From assembly GCA_002293505.1 (NCBI GenBank), contig DBDI01000003.1, forward strand, positions 62,001 through 126,000: a stretch of DNA of 64,000 bases, in the 5' to 3' direction. Positions 44,451 to 53,750 of this stretch are shown piece after piece (position 1 is the first letter of the stretch; every line of letters begins with the position of its first letter). The notes beneath the pieces are model-generated. The model saw only the letters and a program-made list of their open reading frames with translations. It did no database searches and was not told the origin of the DNA. Origin of the DNA: Alistipes sp. UBA936. GTDB taxonomy: Bacteria > Bacteroidota > Bacteroidia > Bacteroidales > Rikenellaceae. A program made the translations under genes and the position numbers.

Positions 44451-45030
44451 TATAGGTAACTCGCGGGCCAAAGCCGCGCTTTTCGACGACTCCGGACGAC
44501 TGGTCAGCATCCTGAACCTCGACCACTCGACTCCAGTTCCCATCAAAAATCTTTACGCCACACCCGACACGCTCGGGATGGATCGCTTGGCTGCGGCCGT
44601 CGGGGCTAATGTTATGTTTCCCGACAGGACGTGCCTGATCATCGACTTCGGTACGGCTATAACGTTCGACGTCGTGACTGCGGCGGGCGAATTTCTTGGT
44701 GGCACGATCTCTCCTGGGGCTCGAACCCGCCTCCGTGCTCTGAATGAATTCACCGAAACGTTGCCTCTTTGCGAGCTGCCCGACGACGAGATCGCCTTTC
44801 CTGCCGACAACACTCTCGACGCGATCCAAAGCGGGGTTGTTCGGGGTATCGTGGCCGAGACCGAGGCGTATATCGCGGAGGTTAATGAGCGTTTCGGGGC
44901 AGGGGTGAAGATAATTTTTACCGGTGGCGATGCTGATTATTTTGCGAAACGGGTAAAAAGTCCGATATTTGTCGCCTCGGAGCTCGTTTTTTACGGACTG
45001 AATGCAATCTTGGAATACAATGCGAAGTAA
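44434..45030 (+). CDS. coaX: Type III pantothenate kinase, shorter than usual
   Basis: A 198-residue CoaX for the first step of coenzyme A synthesis. The phosphate-binding DIGNSRAKAALFDD and the IDFGTAITFD (catalytic Asp) and TLGMDRLAAAVGAN boxes are present. Family members are usually about 240 residues. Here about 45 residues between FDDSGRLV and LDHSTPVP, which normally form part of the first subdomain, appear missing while the frame is kept. Whether it is active is uncertain. It overlaps mfd by 17 bases and the outer-membrane gene by 11. Confidence 0.88.
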   Translation: MRLAIDIGNSRAKAALFDDSGRLVSILNLDHSTPVPIKNLYATPDTLGMDRLAAAVGANVMFPDRTCLIIDFGTAITFDVVTAAGEFLGGTISPGARTRLRALNEFTETLPLCELPDDEIAFPADNTLDAIQSGVVRGIVAETEAYIAEVNERFGAGVKIIFTGGDADYFAKRVKSPIFVASELVFYGLNAILEYNAK

Positions 45031-46375
45031 ATTGATCCTTGCCGTGGCGATGATGCTGGTGGCGTTTGGCGCTGCCGCACAGGAGAATACCATCAACACG
45101 TTCTCTCCGTACAGTATGTACGGCATCGGTGATTTGAGCTCGGCTTCCAACACGGCGTTCGTCGGTATGGGCGGGGCCAGTATTGGGTTTCGTAACGGGG
45201 CTTACGAGTTCGCCGGGGATACCCGGCTCAACCTGTCTAACCCCGCGTCGCTCAGCGGCCTCGGTATGCGGACTTTTATATTCGACGTCGGTACGGTCGG
45301 GACGAATGTCTACCTCAAGCAGCGGGTCGCGGGTGAGATGCTTAAAACCAGCTTCAACTCGTTCAACATCAATAACATCACGGCCGCTTTCTCGATCGCC
45401 GGCCGTCTGGGGTTTGCCTTTAACGTGTCGCCTTACAGTAACGTCGGCTACCGTATTCACACCGACGATACCTCCTACCTTGCGGATCTGGGCGTGGTTC
45501 GATACTTCTATAACGGAGCAGGCGATATCAACGAGGCTAAGGCAGCCCTCGGTTGGGCTCCTTTTCGGAAACTATCAATCGGCGTTGAGCTGAACTACCT
45601 GTGGGGTAATATCGACCGTACTTATGAGGCTGTGATCCTCAATTACACCGGTTCGGGTGAGTACGGCGAGATCTCATCCCGCATCGGTTCCACGGCCAAT
45701 ACCAACGAAAAAGTGGCCCGTATGTTCGGCGCGTTCGGAGTGCAATACAGCCCCATCGAGAACTCCAAAGGTACCCGCCTTACCCTCGGGGCGACGTATC
45801 GTCTGGGCGGTAAACTCAATTCGACCGTCACCGACTTCATTCCCTCGAACAACATCTACGCCGACACGATCCGCTTCAACCAATATAAATCGGCAACCTA
45901 CATTCCGCAAACCATCGGTGTGGGGGTGAACTTCCACCGCCCCAAATGGGCCGTCGCAGCCGACTGGGTCCATCAGGATTGGGCTTCGAAAAACACCTAT
46001 GCCGGTTCGTCCGACGTACGATACGTTAACACAAATACGTTTAAGTTAGGCGGACAGTTCACTCCCAACCGGCTCGATATCCGTGGGCGCTTCTCCAGCT
46101 TCTTCAACCGCATCACGTATAAGGTCGGCGGGCGCTACGGTACCAACTACCTGCAGTACGGCGGTAAACCGGTTCGCGAAAAGGCCGTCACTCTGGGGCT
46201 CGACATTCCGTTCCGCGCCGTGAACGTTTCGACGCTCAACGTCGGGTTCGAATACGGCCAACGGGGGTCGCTCGACGGGGGGATGATCCGCGAGAATTAC
46301 TTCAAGGTCAGCGTCGGGGTGATGTTGTTCGGGCGCGACTTCGACTATTGGTTTGAAAAATATAAATATAATTAA
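45020..46375 (+). CDS. Outer-membrane beta-barrel protein, unknown
   Basis: A 451-residue exported protein with a signal peptide (MRSKLILAVAMMLVAFGAAAQ). The mature part opens with NTFSPYSMYGIGDL, then has alternating hydrophobic strands throughout and ends in an aromatic, charged tail (DFDYWFEKYKYN), fitting a Bacteroidetes outer-membrane barrel with PorV/OmpP1-like start. No substrate can be inferred. The start overlaps the end of coaX. It is followed by a TPR gene with its own promoter. Confidence 0.82.
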   Translation: MRSKLILAVAMMLVAFGAAAQENTINTFSPYSMYGIGDLSSASNTAFVGMGGASIGFRNGAYEFAGDTRLNLSNPASLSGLGMRTFIFDVGTVGTNVYLKQRVAGEMLKTSFNSFNINNITAAFSIAGRLGFAFNVSPYSNVGYRIHTDDTSYLADLGVVRYFYNGAGDINEAKAALGWAPFRKLSIGVELNYLWGNIDRTYEAVILNYTGSGEYGEISSRIGSTANTNEKVARMFGAFGVQYSPIENSKGTRLTLGATYRLGGKLNSTVTDFIPSNNIYADTIRFNQYKSATYIPQTIGVGVNFHRPKWAVAADWVHQDWASKNTYAGSSDVRYVNTNTFKLGGQFTPNRLDIRGRFSSFFNRITYKVGGRYGTNYLQYGGKPVREKAVTLGLDIPFRAVNVSTLNVGFEYGQRGSLDGGMIRENYFKVSVGVMLFGRDFDYWFEKYKYN

Positions 46376-46383
46376 TATCTTTG
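46352..46383 (+). promoter_or_regulatory. TPR gene promoter, TTTG-N20-TATCTTTG
   Basis: A TTTG box at 46352-46355 and TATCTTTG at 46376-46383, spaced 20 bases. The -33 part lies inside the preceding barrel gene. The ATG follows four bases after the -7 box, so the mRNA is probably leaderless. Confidence 0.82.
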
Positions 46384-46387
46384 CGGA

Positions 46388-47728
46388 ATGAAAACTCTAA
46401 CAAAACTGACTCTTGCCGCGGCGGCCCTGTCGCTTGTGGCCTTTTCGGCTGTAGCTCAGGCCATATCTCCACAGGAGGATCCGCGCTATGGCAGTACGCC
46501 CGAAGAGAGGGCTGAAAACTTCAAGAAACTCAACTATCTCAAATTCGAGATGGATAGCAAGGCCTACGATACGGCCGCCGTCTGGCTCAAAGAGTTGATG
46601 AACGATGCTCCTCAGGCCAGTTCCAACATCTATATTTGGGGTGCCACGATCTATAAGAACAAAGCCGCCCGCGCTACTTCGCTCGCTGACAAGAAGGCGT
46701 TCGTCGACTCAGTGATGCTGATCTACGACCGTAGGGCCGAGTACTACGGGGCCGATCCTCGCCGTGGCCGTGCATACATCCTCGGTCAAAAGGCTCGCGA
46801 CTACCTTTCGCTCAACGCTCTGGATCGCGAAAACGTCCGTAAATATTATCTCGAGGCTCTGGAGGCTTCTTCCGGAACTGAAGCTGCTCAGGTAGCTCTG
46901 GAGTACTTTCAGCAGTTGGTCGAGGACTACAAGGCCGTTCATATTCAAGCCGGCGACCTGCTCAGTGAATACCAGCGCCTGACGGGCTTGTTGGCTAACG
47001 CGACCGAAGAGGAGAAAGATTCTCTCAACACCCTATTCGCCGCAAGTGGTGCTGCTAATTGCGACGTTCTCGAAGAGCTGTTCGCTCCTCAGATAGCTGC
47101 CGCACCGGACGATCTGGACGTGGTTACCAAGGCTTACGGCCTGATGTCGATGGCTAACTGTACCTCGCCGTTCTATATGAGCGTTGCCGAGAAGTACTAC
47201 GCACTGTCGCCTTCGAGCGGTACGGCTATCCGCCTGGCGTCGTTGTTCGAAAACCAGATGGAGTTCTCCAAGGCCCTGAAATATCTCAATGAGATGTTGC
47301 CCACTGAGACCGACCCCGCGGCAAAGGCTAACCTGTACGTTCGCATCGCTGCGTCGGAACTCGGTTTGAAACGCTCTTCCGCCGCTGCTCAGGCCGCTCG
47401 TGAGGCGATCTCGCTCGACCCCGATAACGGATTCGGTTATATGTTCCTTGCCGAGGCTTACGTTGCCGGTTCGACCGCCTGCAGTGGATTCCACCAGTTG
47501 ACCGTTTACTGGCTCGCTTACGACCAGTTCGCCCGTGCACGTTCGGCTTTCGAGGCCGCCGGTCAGAGCAACGAAGTCGAGGCAGCTTCGACCCGTATGA
47601 CCAATTGCCGCATCTGCTTCCCCACTCTCGAAGAAGGATTTATGTATGTTCAGGACTATAAGGAGGGTAACTCTTATCACGTGAGCTGCGGATGGATCTC
47701 GGGAAACACAACCATAAGATCGCGATAG
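46388..47728 (+). CDS. Exported tetratricopeptide-repeat protein
   Basis: A 446-residue protein with a signal peptide (MKTLTKLTLAAAALSLVAFSAVAQ) and a long alpha-helical body with TPR-like pairs (for instance KALKYLNEMLPTETDPAAKANLYVRIAASELGL and AAAQAAREAISLDPDNGFGYMFLAEAY). It contains a Cys-containing C-terminal segment (TNCRICFPTLEEGF). It probably acts as a periplasmic scaffold next to the lptC and barrel genes. Its end overlaps lptC by 37 bases. No specific partner can be named. Confidence 0.85.
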   Translation: MKTLTKLTLAAAALSLVAFSAVAQAISPQEDPRYGSTPEERAENFKKLNYLKFEMDSKAYDTAAVWLKELMNDAPQASSNIYIWGATIYKNKAARATSLADKKAFVDSVMLIYDRRAEYYGADPRRGRAYILGQKARDYLSLNALDRENVRKYYLEALEASSGTEAAQVALEYFQQLVEDYKAVHIQAGDLLSEYQRLTGLLANATEEEKDSLNTLFAASGAANCDVLEELFAPQIAAAPDDLDVVTKAYGLMSMANCTSPFYMSVAEKYYALSPSSGTAIRLASLFENQMEFSKALKYLNEMLPTETDPAAKANLYVRIAASELGLKRSSAAAQAAREAISLDPDNGFGYMFLAEAYVAGSTACSGFHQLTVYWLAYDQFARARSAFEAAGQSNEVEAASTRMTNCRICFPTLEEGFMYVQDYKEGNSYHVSCGWISGNTTIRSR

Positions 47729-48381
47729 GCGCTCGATCTAATTTTCTGATAGCACTCCTTGTTATGGGGAGTGCTATCTCGCTTTTGTCGTGCGAGGGCG
47801 ATAAGTCCGCCGCCGACGAGGAGCAGACCGACGAAGCTTTGGTGACCAGACGGGTGGACAGTATGCGTATCGTCTCTTCGGAGAACGGCCGGCTGCTCAA
47901 TAGTATGTCTGCGCCACTTATGGAGGATCACGCCTTCGCCCGACCGCCGTTTCAGGAGTACAGACAGGGTATCGAGTTCGTCGGCTATAACGACTCGACC
48001 GGAGTGGAGTCCTCTCGCGTCGTCGCCGACTATGCCCTCTACTGGTCTGACCGCGACCGCTGGGAGTTGAAGGGTAACGTTCTGGTTACCGGCGAGCAGA
48101 ACCGCCGCTTGTACACCCAACAGTTGACCTGGGATCGTAAGATACACAAGATATACTCCAACGTCGACTCCAAGGTGGAGGAGGGAACGGACGTGTTCAT
48201 CGGCGAGGGGTTCGAGGCCGAGGACGACTTCAGTCGCTGGACTTTCCGCCGCCTGACCGGCACAGTGAGTGTCGACACCGCACCCACGCAGCCTGCGGAG
48301 TCGGAGCCCGGAACTGAACCAGTTTCTGATTCCGAATCGCAACCCGCCGAGCCCACTCTCACCCAGCCTGCCGTTCAATGA
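47692..48381 (+). CDS. lptC: LPS export system component LptC
   Basis: A 229-residue protein of the LptC family, which passes lipopolysaccharide from the LptBFG transporter to LptA. It has an N-terminal membrane/lipoprotein signal with a lipobox at Cys34 (SLLSC) and an LptC beta-jellyroll (about 50-195). A Pro/Glu/Ser-rich tail follows (TAPTQPAESEPG). The ATG at 47692 lies inside the TPR gene. The stop overlaps the next start as ATGA. Confidence 0.87.
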   Translation: MDLGKHNHKIAIGARSNFLIALLVMGSAISLLSCEGDKSAADEEQTDEALVTRRVDSMRIVSSENGRLLNSMSAPLMEDHAFARPPFQEYRQGIEFVGYNDSTGVESSRVVADYALYWSDRDRWELKGNVLVTGEQNRRLYTQQLTWDRKIHKIYSNVDSKVEEGTDVFIGEGFEAEDDFSRWTFRRLTGTVSVDTAPTQPAESEPGTEPVSDSESQPAEPTLTQPAVQ

Positions 48382-49610
48382 GTACTCCCCTCGCTTGCGT
48401 TCTGATAGCTGCGATGCTGATTCTGTCGGCGTTTTTTTCGGGTATGGAGATCGCGTTCACCAGCTCGAACAAACTCAAACTCGAGATCGACCGTCGTGGT
48501 AGCGGTTTTTTCAATTTCGCCGCCGGATTGTTTACCCGTAACGCTGGCCAGTATATAACCACGCTGCTGGTCGGTAATAATGTCGTTCTGGTCGTATATT
48601 CGCTCGCTGTATCCGCTCTGTTGTCGTCGCTCTTGGGCGTTTCTTCCGTCGTGCTCGAAACTGTTGTGGCCACTGTTGTGATCATCTTCTTGGGTGAATA
48701 TATCCCCAAGTCTATCGTCCTTAAGAACCCTAACTTTTACTTCAAAGCGTTTTCCGGGCCGGTTTATTTCTTTTACGTGCTGCTTTACCCCGTCGCTCGC
48801 TTTACATCATTGGTTTCGGCCGGAGTTATCCGCTTATTTGGTCATCGCGCCGGAGCCGAGCCCGTGGAGGTATACTCTCGGGCCGAGTTGGTTAGCCTCG
48901 TCGAGGAGGGTGGGGCGGGGGAGAAGGATCCCGAGCACGAGATGAAGCTGTTCCAGAATGCATTGGATTTTCCCGACCTGCTGGTTCGCGACTGTATGGT
49001 CCAGCGTATCAACGTCGAAGCCGTAGAGATCGACGCCGGGGTGGAAGAACTGACCCGTCGCTTCGTCGACACGCAATACTCCCGCATCTTTGTCTGGCAG
49101 GATTCGATAGATAACATTGTCGGTTATGTCAACGTTAAGAGCCTTTTCCGCGCCCCGAAAACCATTGCCGAGGTGCTCAAGAAGGTCGATTACGTTCCCG
49201 AGACGATGCCTGCTCAGGAGTTGATGAACGGCTTCATCAAGAGCCACTCCTCGATCGCAGTCGTGATCGACGAATTCGGTGGTACGGCCGGGGTTGTGTC
49301 GCTGGAGGATATTCTGGAGGAGATCTTCGGCGAGATCGAGGACGAACACGACACCCCGGAGATGGTCGAAAAGGAGACCGGCCACGACGAGTGGGTGTTC
49401 TCGTGCCAACTGGAGGTCGATTATCTGAACGAAAAATACGGCTTGGGGATTCCCGAAAGCGACGAGTACGACACTCTGGCCGGGTTCATCATCTTCGGTT
49501 ATGCCGACATTCCTCCCCAGGGCGAGGAGTTTACCCTCGACGGGTTCCAGATCAAGATACTTCGGCGTACTTCGTCGAGAATTGAGTTGGCTCGCGTGCG
49601 TAGATTGTAA
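48378..49610 (+). CDS. CNNM/CorC-type membrane protein with CBS pair (GldE-like)
   Basis: A 410-residue protein: a DUF21/CNNM membrane domain with three to four helices (about 1-170), a CBS pair (about 195-315, with SSIAVVIDEFGGTAGVVSLEDILEEIFGEI), and the CorC_HlyC C-terminal domain (about 330-405). It is related to magnesium-export CNNM proteins and to gliding-motility GldE. The actual role here is unknown. It is translationally coupled to lptC. Confidence 0.9.
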   Translation: MSTPLACVLIAAMLILSAFFSGMEIAFTSSNKLKLEIDRRGSGFFNFAAGLFTRNAGQYITTLLVGNNVVLVVYSLAVSALLSSLLGVSSVVLETVVATVVIIFLGEYIPKSIVLKNPNFYFKAFSGPVYFFYVLLYPVARFTSLVSAGVIRLFGHRAGAEPVEVYSRAELVSLVEEGGAGEKDPEHEMKLFQNALDFPDLLVRDCMVQRINVEAVEIDAGVEELTRRFVDTQYSRIFVWQDSIDNIVGYVNVKSLFRAPKTIAEVLKKVDYVPETMPAQELMNGFIKSHSSIAVVIDEFGGTAGVVSLEDILEEIFGEIEDEHDTPEMVEKETGHDEWVFSCQLEVDYLNEKYGLGIPESDEYDTLAGFIIFGYADIPPQGEEFTLDGFQIKILRRTSSRIELARVRRL

Positions 49611-49619
49611 AAGTTTTTG

Positions 49620-49627
49620 TATCTTTG
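49620..49627 (+). promoter_or_regulatory. Foldase gene -7 element (TATCTTTG)
   Basis: A full TAnnTTTG match 39 bases before the ATG at 49667, in the gap after the CNNM gene. Confidence 0.6.
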
Positions 49628-49666
49628 TCGCCTCAAACGCGTAAATTTGTAATTCGTATAACTAAT

Positions 49667-51718
49667 ATGGCTACTCTCAACACCCTCAGAACCCGCGGCG
49701 CACTGTTTTTGTCGATCGTGATCGGCGTCGCCCTCATCGCATTCCTCTTGGGCGACCTCACCAGCGCAAGCAGCGTGTTCCAACGCAGCCGCAACCGCGT
49801 AGGCTCGATCGACGGTAAAAGTGTCGACTATTTCGAATTTGCCGCCACGAACGAGAACCTCAATCAGGTCATCCAGACGATGTACGGTCGTAGCGCCGTC
49901 ACCGCCGAGCAGGCCGATCAGATCCGCGAGATGGCTTGGCAGAGTTATATCCGTCGTTACGTTTACGAACCCGGTTTTCGCCGTATGGGTCTCTCCGTTG
50001 GCGAGGCCGAACAGATTGATATGGTTCAAGGTCAGTTTGTTTCGCCTGTGATTACTTCTTTGTTCTCGTCGCCACAGACCGGCCAGATCGATAACGCCGC
50101 GTTGGCCCAGTTCGTCTCGTCGCTCGAAATGGACGACACAGGTCGTATGCCTGCTATGTGGGAGTATGCTAAGAGTGAGATGGTTAACGAGCGCGCGATG
50201 TCTAAATACCTCGCGCTGGTTCAGGGTGGACTGTTCGCTAACGACCTTGAGGTTGCTCGCGGCGTCGATGCTGCCAACCACACTTACTCCGGCTCGTGGG
50301 CCCGCATTCCTTTCAATAGTATCGCCGACTCGTTGGTGACCGTTTCTTCGGCCGAGGTTCGTAAATACTTCGCCGAGCATCGCGACCAGTTCCGCCAGAC
50401 AGCTTCTCGCGACGTCGAATACGTTGTCTTTGCGCTCGACCCCTCGGATGCGGATTACTCCGAGGCCGCCGACCATATCCAAACCGTTGCCGGTGAGTTC
50501 GCTGCCGCTGCCGATCCGATGCAGTATGCTTCGCTGAACTCTCAGGAGCGCACCGACGAAGGTTTCTACTCCGAGTCGCAACTCTCGCCCGAGCTCGCCG
50601 CCATCGCTTTTGGCGACCGCCGCGGCCAGATGGCTGGCCCGACCCTCAATGGCAATGTGTATACCGTTTCGCGCGTTGCTGCCGAACGTATGATGCCCGA
50701 CTCTGTGGGCGCTCGCCATATCCTCCTTCCCGCAACCAGCACTCGCGTCGCCGACAGCCTCGTGAGGGCTATCCGCGGCGGGGCTTCATTGGTGGATCTG
50801 GCCATTGTTTACTCGCTCGACGACGTTGCCGAGATCGGCGTGTTTCCGCCTCAGATGATGGTGGAACCGTTCGCGACGGCCATCAGCGAGGCTCGCGCGG
50901 GCGACGTATTCACAGTCGAAACCCAGTTCGGTCTGCACGTAGTGCAGTCAACCTACCGCTCGCCGCTCACTCGCAAGGCCCAGATTGCAACCGTAACCTA
51001 TAACGTCGAACCGAGCTCGGCAACCGAACAGGCGGCTTACAACCTCGCTCGCGACTTCGCCACCGCCGCAACCGGCTCACGGGAGAAATTCGACGCCGCG
51101 GTATCCTCGACCGGCGCCAACCGCCGCGTGGCTACCATCGGTGAGAGCGATCGCGACGTTGCCGGTATGACCAACTCGCGCGAACTGGTTCGTTGGAGCT
51201 TCAACACCAAACCCGGAACCGTTTCGCCCATTATGGAGATCGACGGCGACTACGTGGTGGCTGTCCTGACGGGCGCCAAAGAGGCCGGTGAGGCCGATGT
51301 GCGCGACGTCTCGGTGGGCATCGCATCACGAATCCGCAACGAAAAGAAAACCGAACAACTCACCGCGCAACTCTCCGGTAAGAGCGTCGCCGAAGTCGCC
51401 GCAATGGAAAGTGCCGTCACAGGTGAGCTCACAGATCTGGCAGGTAACGCGTTCTACGAACCGAGCCTCGGGGTCGAACCTGCCGTCATCGGTGCGCTAG
51501 AAAGCATCCCTGCCGGAACGACTTCGAAACCCATCAAGGGCTTTGCCGGGGTTTACGTGGTCGGCGTGTCGTCGGTTGGTACTGTGGCCGACGCGATAAG
51601 CGCAGACAGCGAACGTGTTCGTCTTGAAGCAACCGCCGAAACCTCACTCTCACAACGCCTTACCGCAGCGATGAACGGGCAGGCTAAGATCGAGGACAAC
51701 CGCGCAAAATTCTTCTGA
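49667..51718 (+). CDS. Membrane-anchored peptidyl-prolyl isomerase (PpiD/SurA type)
   Basis: A 683-residue periplasmic foldase anchored by one N-terminal helix (GALFLSIVIGVALIAFLLGDL). A SurA-N-like chaperone region (about 30-270) comes before a parvulin domain (about 345-445, VGARHILLPATSTRVADSL... FGLHVVQSTY), then a second divergent parvulin-like region. It probably assists outer-membrane proteins leaving the Sec translocon. The ATG at 49667 follows the promoter; an upstream in-frame ATG would be in the leader. Confidence 0.9.
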   Translation: MATLNTLRTRGALFLSIVIGVALIAFLLGDLTSASSVFQRSRNRVGSIDGKSVDYFEFAATNENLNQVIQTMYGRSAVTAEQADQIREMAWQSYIRRYVYEPGFRRMGLSVGEAEQIDMVQGQFVSPVITSLFSSPQTGQIDNAALAQFVSSLEMDDTGRMPAMWEYAKSEMVNERAMSKYLALVQGGLFANDLEVARGVDAANHTYSGSWARIPFNSIADSLVTVSSAEVRKYFAEHRDQFRQTASRDVEYVVFALDPSDADYSEAADHIQTVAGEFAAAADPMQYASLNSQERTDEGFYSESQLSPELAAIAFGDRRGQMAGPTLNGNVYTVSRVAAERMMPDSVGARHILLPATSTRVADSLVRAIRGGASLVDLAIVYSLDDVAEIGVFPPQMMVEPFATAISEARAGDVFTVETQFGLHVVQSTYRSPLTRKAQIATVTYNVEPSSATEQAAYNLARDFATAATGSREKFDAAVSSTGANRRVATIGESDRDVAGMTNSRELVRWSFNTKPGTVSPIMEIDGDYVVAVLTGAKEAGEADVRDVSVGIASRIRNEKKTEQLTAQLSGKSVAEVAAMESAVTGELTDLAGNAFYEPSLGVEPAVIGALESIPAGTTSKPIKGFAGVYVVGVSSVGTVADAISADSERVRLEATAETSLSQRLTAAMNGQAKIEDNRAKFF

Positions 51719-51723
51719 TTTTC

Positions 51724-51781
51724 GTCAAAAACGCCCATCTGCGGCGTTATGCCCGAAGCCTTGCAGCTGAGCGTTTTTGAC
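51724..51781. terminator. Inverted repeat between convergent genes
   Basis: A perfect 11-bp stem (51724-51734 with 51771-51781; GTCAAAAACGC and its complement) encloses a 36-base loop and is flanked by A/T on both sides. It begins six bases after the foldase stop and faces the flippase end, so it may terminate both genes. Confidence 0.6.
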
Positions 51782-51842
51782 AAAAATAGGTGTTGTCGGA
51801 GGCGGGGAGAACTGGCTCAGCCCGCCCGGGCCCCAGAGGCTC

Positions 51843-53288
51843 TTATCGTATGTACTTTTTGAGGAATCCGGATAATTCCGCAAGGGCCGGAAACCGAAAG
51901 ATTGCAGCTCCGGATGTGTAGATGAAAATCCCTGTCAAGATCTTGAGAGTCAGTATGATTGGTATAGGTAACGCAGCTGCCAACAGACCAACTCCCCATG
52001 CGCCCGCCACCATCACCGCCGTGAGCGCCAAGACCGGTAAAACATCCCTCGCGAGAGCCCGCAGGCCGTAAGCGGAAAGCCTTCTGGCGGTGGCGAAACT
52101 GACAAACGCGTCGGCGAAAGCGATTCCCACGACACCCCACGCGATGGCCATCGGCCCGAACGGAATGGTTACCGCAAGGATCACAGTAGCAAATACTTTT
52201 TTTATGATCTCCGCTCTCAGCACCGCCTTCCCGTCGCTCCTGGTTCGAAGGATGTTGGCCGAAATCGTCGCCAGCGGAGTTGCGAATCCCGCAAGACACA
52301 ACACCCTGAAAAACGGTACAGCCCCCTGCCACTGAGGTGCCAGAAACACTCCGAAAAAGTCCGCCGACACAACAATCAATCCCGCCATCATAGGAAACAT
52401 CAGAAAAACGATCGACCCGACGACCCGACTCACGCTGCCAGCAAACTTCTTCTCGTCGCCCTCCAGCCGCGCCAGAGCCGGAAAAGTCACACTCTGCATC
52501 GCGTTCATCGCCGACACAACGGGCAGATCGCGCACCTTTCGTGCCGTGTCGTAGTTACCCAGCGTCCCCGCGTGGATATGGCCGATAATAAACTGAGGCA
52601 GAGAATTATAGATGTTGTTAAGCAGGTCCGTTCCCAGTAGGCGCGACGAATACGCGAACATCCGCCGAATCGCCTCGGTTGAGAACTGCAACGCGGGCCT
52701 GAATCGACCCAAAATCCACAACAGCAGCGAACGTACGCTGGTTTGAGTGACTCGTTGAGCAACCAGCGCCCAAACCCCAAATCCATTGACAGCCAGTACG
52801 ACAGCGAGCACACCACTAACCACGGTCGCGGCAAACGTGATGACCGAAAGCGTCCTGAAATCGAACTCCCGCGTGAGGATCGTCTGTTGGATTATCCCGA
52901 GCGCCGCCACTGGAACGACCAGAAAAAAAACAGGCGCAAGGTGCACTATTTCAGGCATTTTCAGGATCTGAGCGGTGGGGTGGGAGAGCGCCATAAGCAG
53001 TCCGTAGACCACCATCGCCATTCCGGCGTTGAACCAAAACGCCGAAGAAAAATCCGCGCCTGTGGGTGCCTGTTTTCGAATCAATGCCTGTGAGAATCCG
53101 CTGTCCACAAATGAGTTAAATATCGCGACAAAGGCGGCCAGAATCGCGATAGGGGCGGTCTCGAAAGGCTGCAATCGGTTGGTCACATTGATCACAACCC
53201 ACGCTCCGAACAGCGCCGAGGCGACCCGTTCGCCCACGTTCCAGGCGAACCCGCGAACGACTTTCCCTTTGAGCTCCCCGCCGGCCAT
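51843..53288 (-). CDS. Polysaccharide flippase (Wzx/WzxC, MOP superfamily)
   Basis: A 481-residue polytopic membrane protein with about 12-14 helices, opening with KGKVVRGFAWNVGERVASALFGAWVVINVTNR. The MOP/lipopolysaccharide-biosynthesis family moves undecaprenyl-linked sugars across the membrane. Its substrate is unknown, and no glycosyltransferases lie nearby. The start at 53288 overlaps the aroQ stop (TAATG). Confidence 0.9.
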   Translation of the reverse strand: MAGGELKGKVVRGFAWNVGERVASALFGAWVVINVTNRLQPFETAPIAILAAFVAIFNSFVDSGFSQALIRKQAPTGADFSSAFWFNAGMAMVVYGLLMALSHPTAQILKMPEIVHLAPVFFLVVPVAALGIIQQTILTREFDFRTLSVITFAATVVSGVLAVVLAVNGFGVWALVAQRVTQTSVRSLLLWILGRFRPALQFSTEAIRRMFAYSSRLLGTDLLNNIYNSLPQFIIGHIHAGTLGNYDTARKVRDLPVVSAMNAMQSVTFPALARLEGDEKKFAGSVSRVVGSIVFLMFPMMAGLIVVSADFFGVFLAPQWQGAVPFFRVLCLAGFATPLATISANILRTRSDGKAVLRAEIIKKVFATVILAVTIPFGPMAIAWGVVGIAFADAFVSFATARRLSAYGLRALARDVLPVLALTAVMVAGAWGVGLLAAALPIPIILTLKILTGIFIYTSGAAIFRFPALAELSGFLKKYIR

Positions 53289-53704
53289 TATCCAATTAGC
53301 GCCAACACCCCGAGCCGGTACGAATCGAGCCCGAATCCCATCACCGAACCGCGACAAACCGGGGCGATCAGCGAGATGTGTCGGAACTCCTCGCGTGCCA
53401 GAACATTCGAGATATGTACCTCAACTACAGGCACCTTGACCGCTCCGATAGCATCGCGAATTGCCACCGAAGTGTGCGTGTAGCCGCCCGCGTTCAGCAC
53501 CACACCGTCGTACACACCGTCCGCGTGCTGCACCGCCTCCACGATTTCCCCTTCAATGTTGCTCTGCACGTAGTCGATCGTTACCTTCTCGAGGGTTGCC
53601 CGCAGCACCATCAGATAGCTCTCGAAGTCGCCCGTGCCATAGATCCCTGGTTCGCGCCGCCCCAGCAGGTTGAGGTTCGGGCCGTTGATTATCAAGATTT
53701 TCAT
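53288..53704 (-). CDS. aroQ: 3-dehydroquinate dehydratase, type II
   Basis: A 138-residue shikimate-pathway enzyme. The family opening ILIINGPNLNLLGRREPGIYG holds the catalytic Tyr and Arg, followed by NAGGYTHTSVAIRDA and VPVVEVHISNVLAREEFRH. It acts as a dodecamer. The start at 53704 is the M of MKILIINGPN; earlier starts cross the promoter. It is transcribed divergently from thiL. Confidence 0.97.
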   Translation of the reverse strand: MKILIINGPNLNLLGRREPGIYGTGDFESYLMVLRATLEKVTIDYVQSNIEGEIVEAVQHADGVYDGVVLNAGGYTHTSVAIRDAIGAVKVPVVEVHISNVLAREEFRHISLIAPVCRGSVMGFGLDSYRLGVLALIG

Positions 53705-53723
53705 AAAATCGGAAACATTTTCG

Positions 53724-53731
53724 CAAATATA
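53724..53731 (-). promoter_or_regulatory. aroQ -7 element (TATATTTG)
   Basis: A full TAnnTTTG match on the minus strand, 19 bases before the aroQ ATG. It is two bases from the thiL element; together they form a near-perfect 22-base palindrome. Confidence 0.72.
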
Positions 53732-53733
53732 CG

Positions 53734-53741
53734 TATTTTTG
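53734..53741 (+). promoter_or_regulatory. thiL -7 element (TATTTTTG)
   Basis: A full TAnnTTTG match nine bases before the thiL ATG, abutting the divergent aroQ element. Confidence 0.72.
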
Positions 53742-53750
53742 CGGTAAAAT

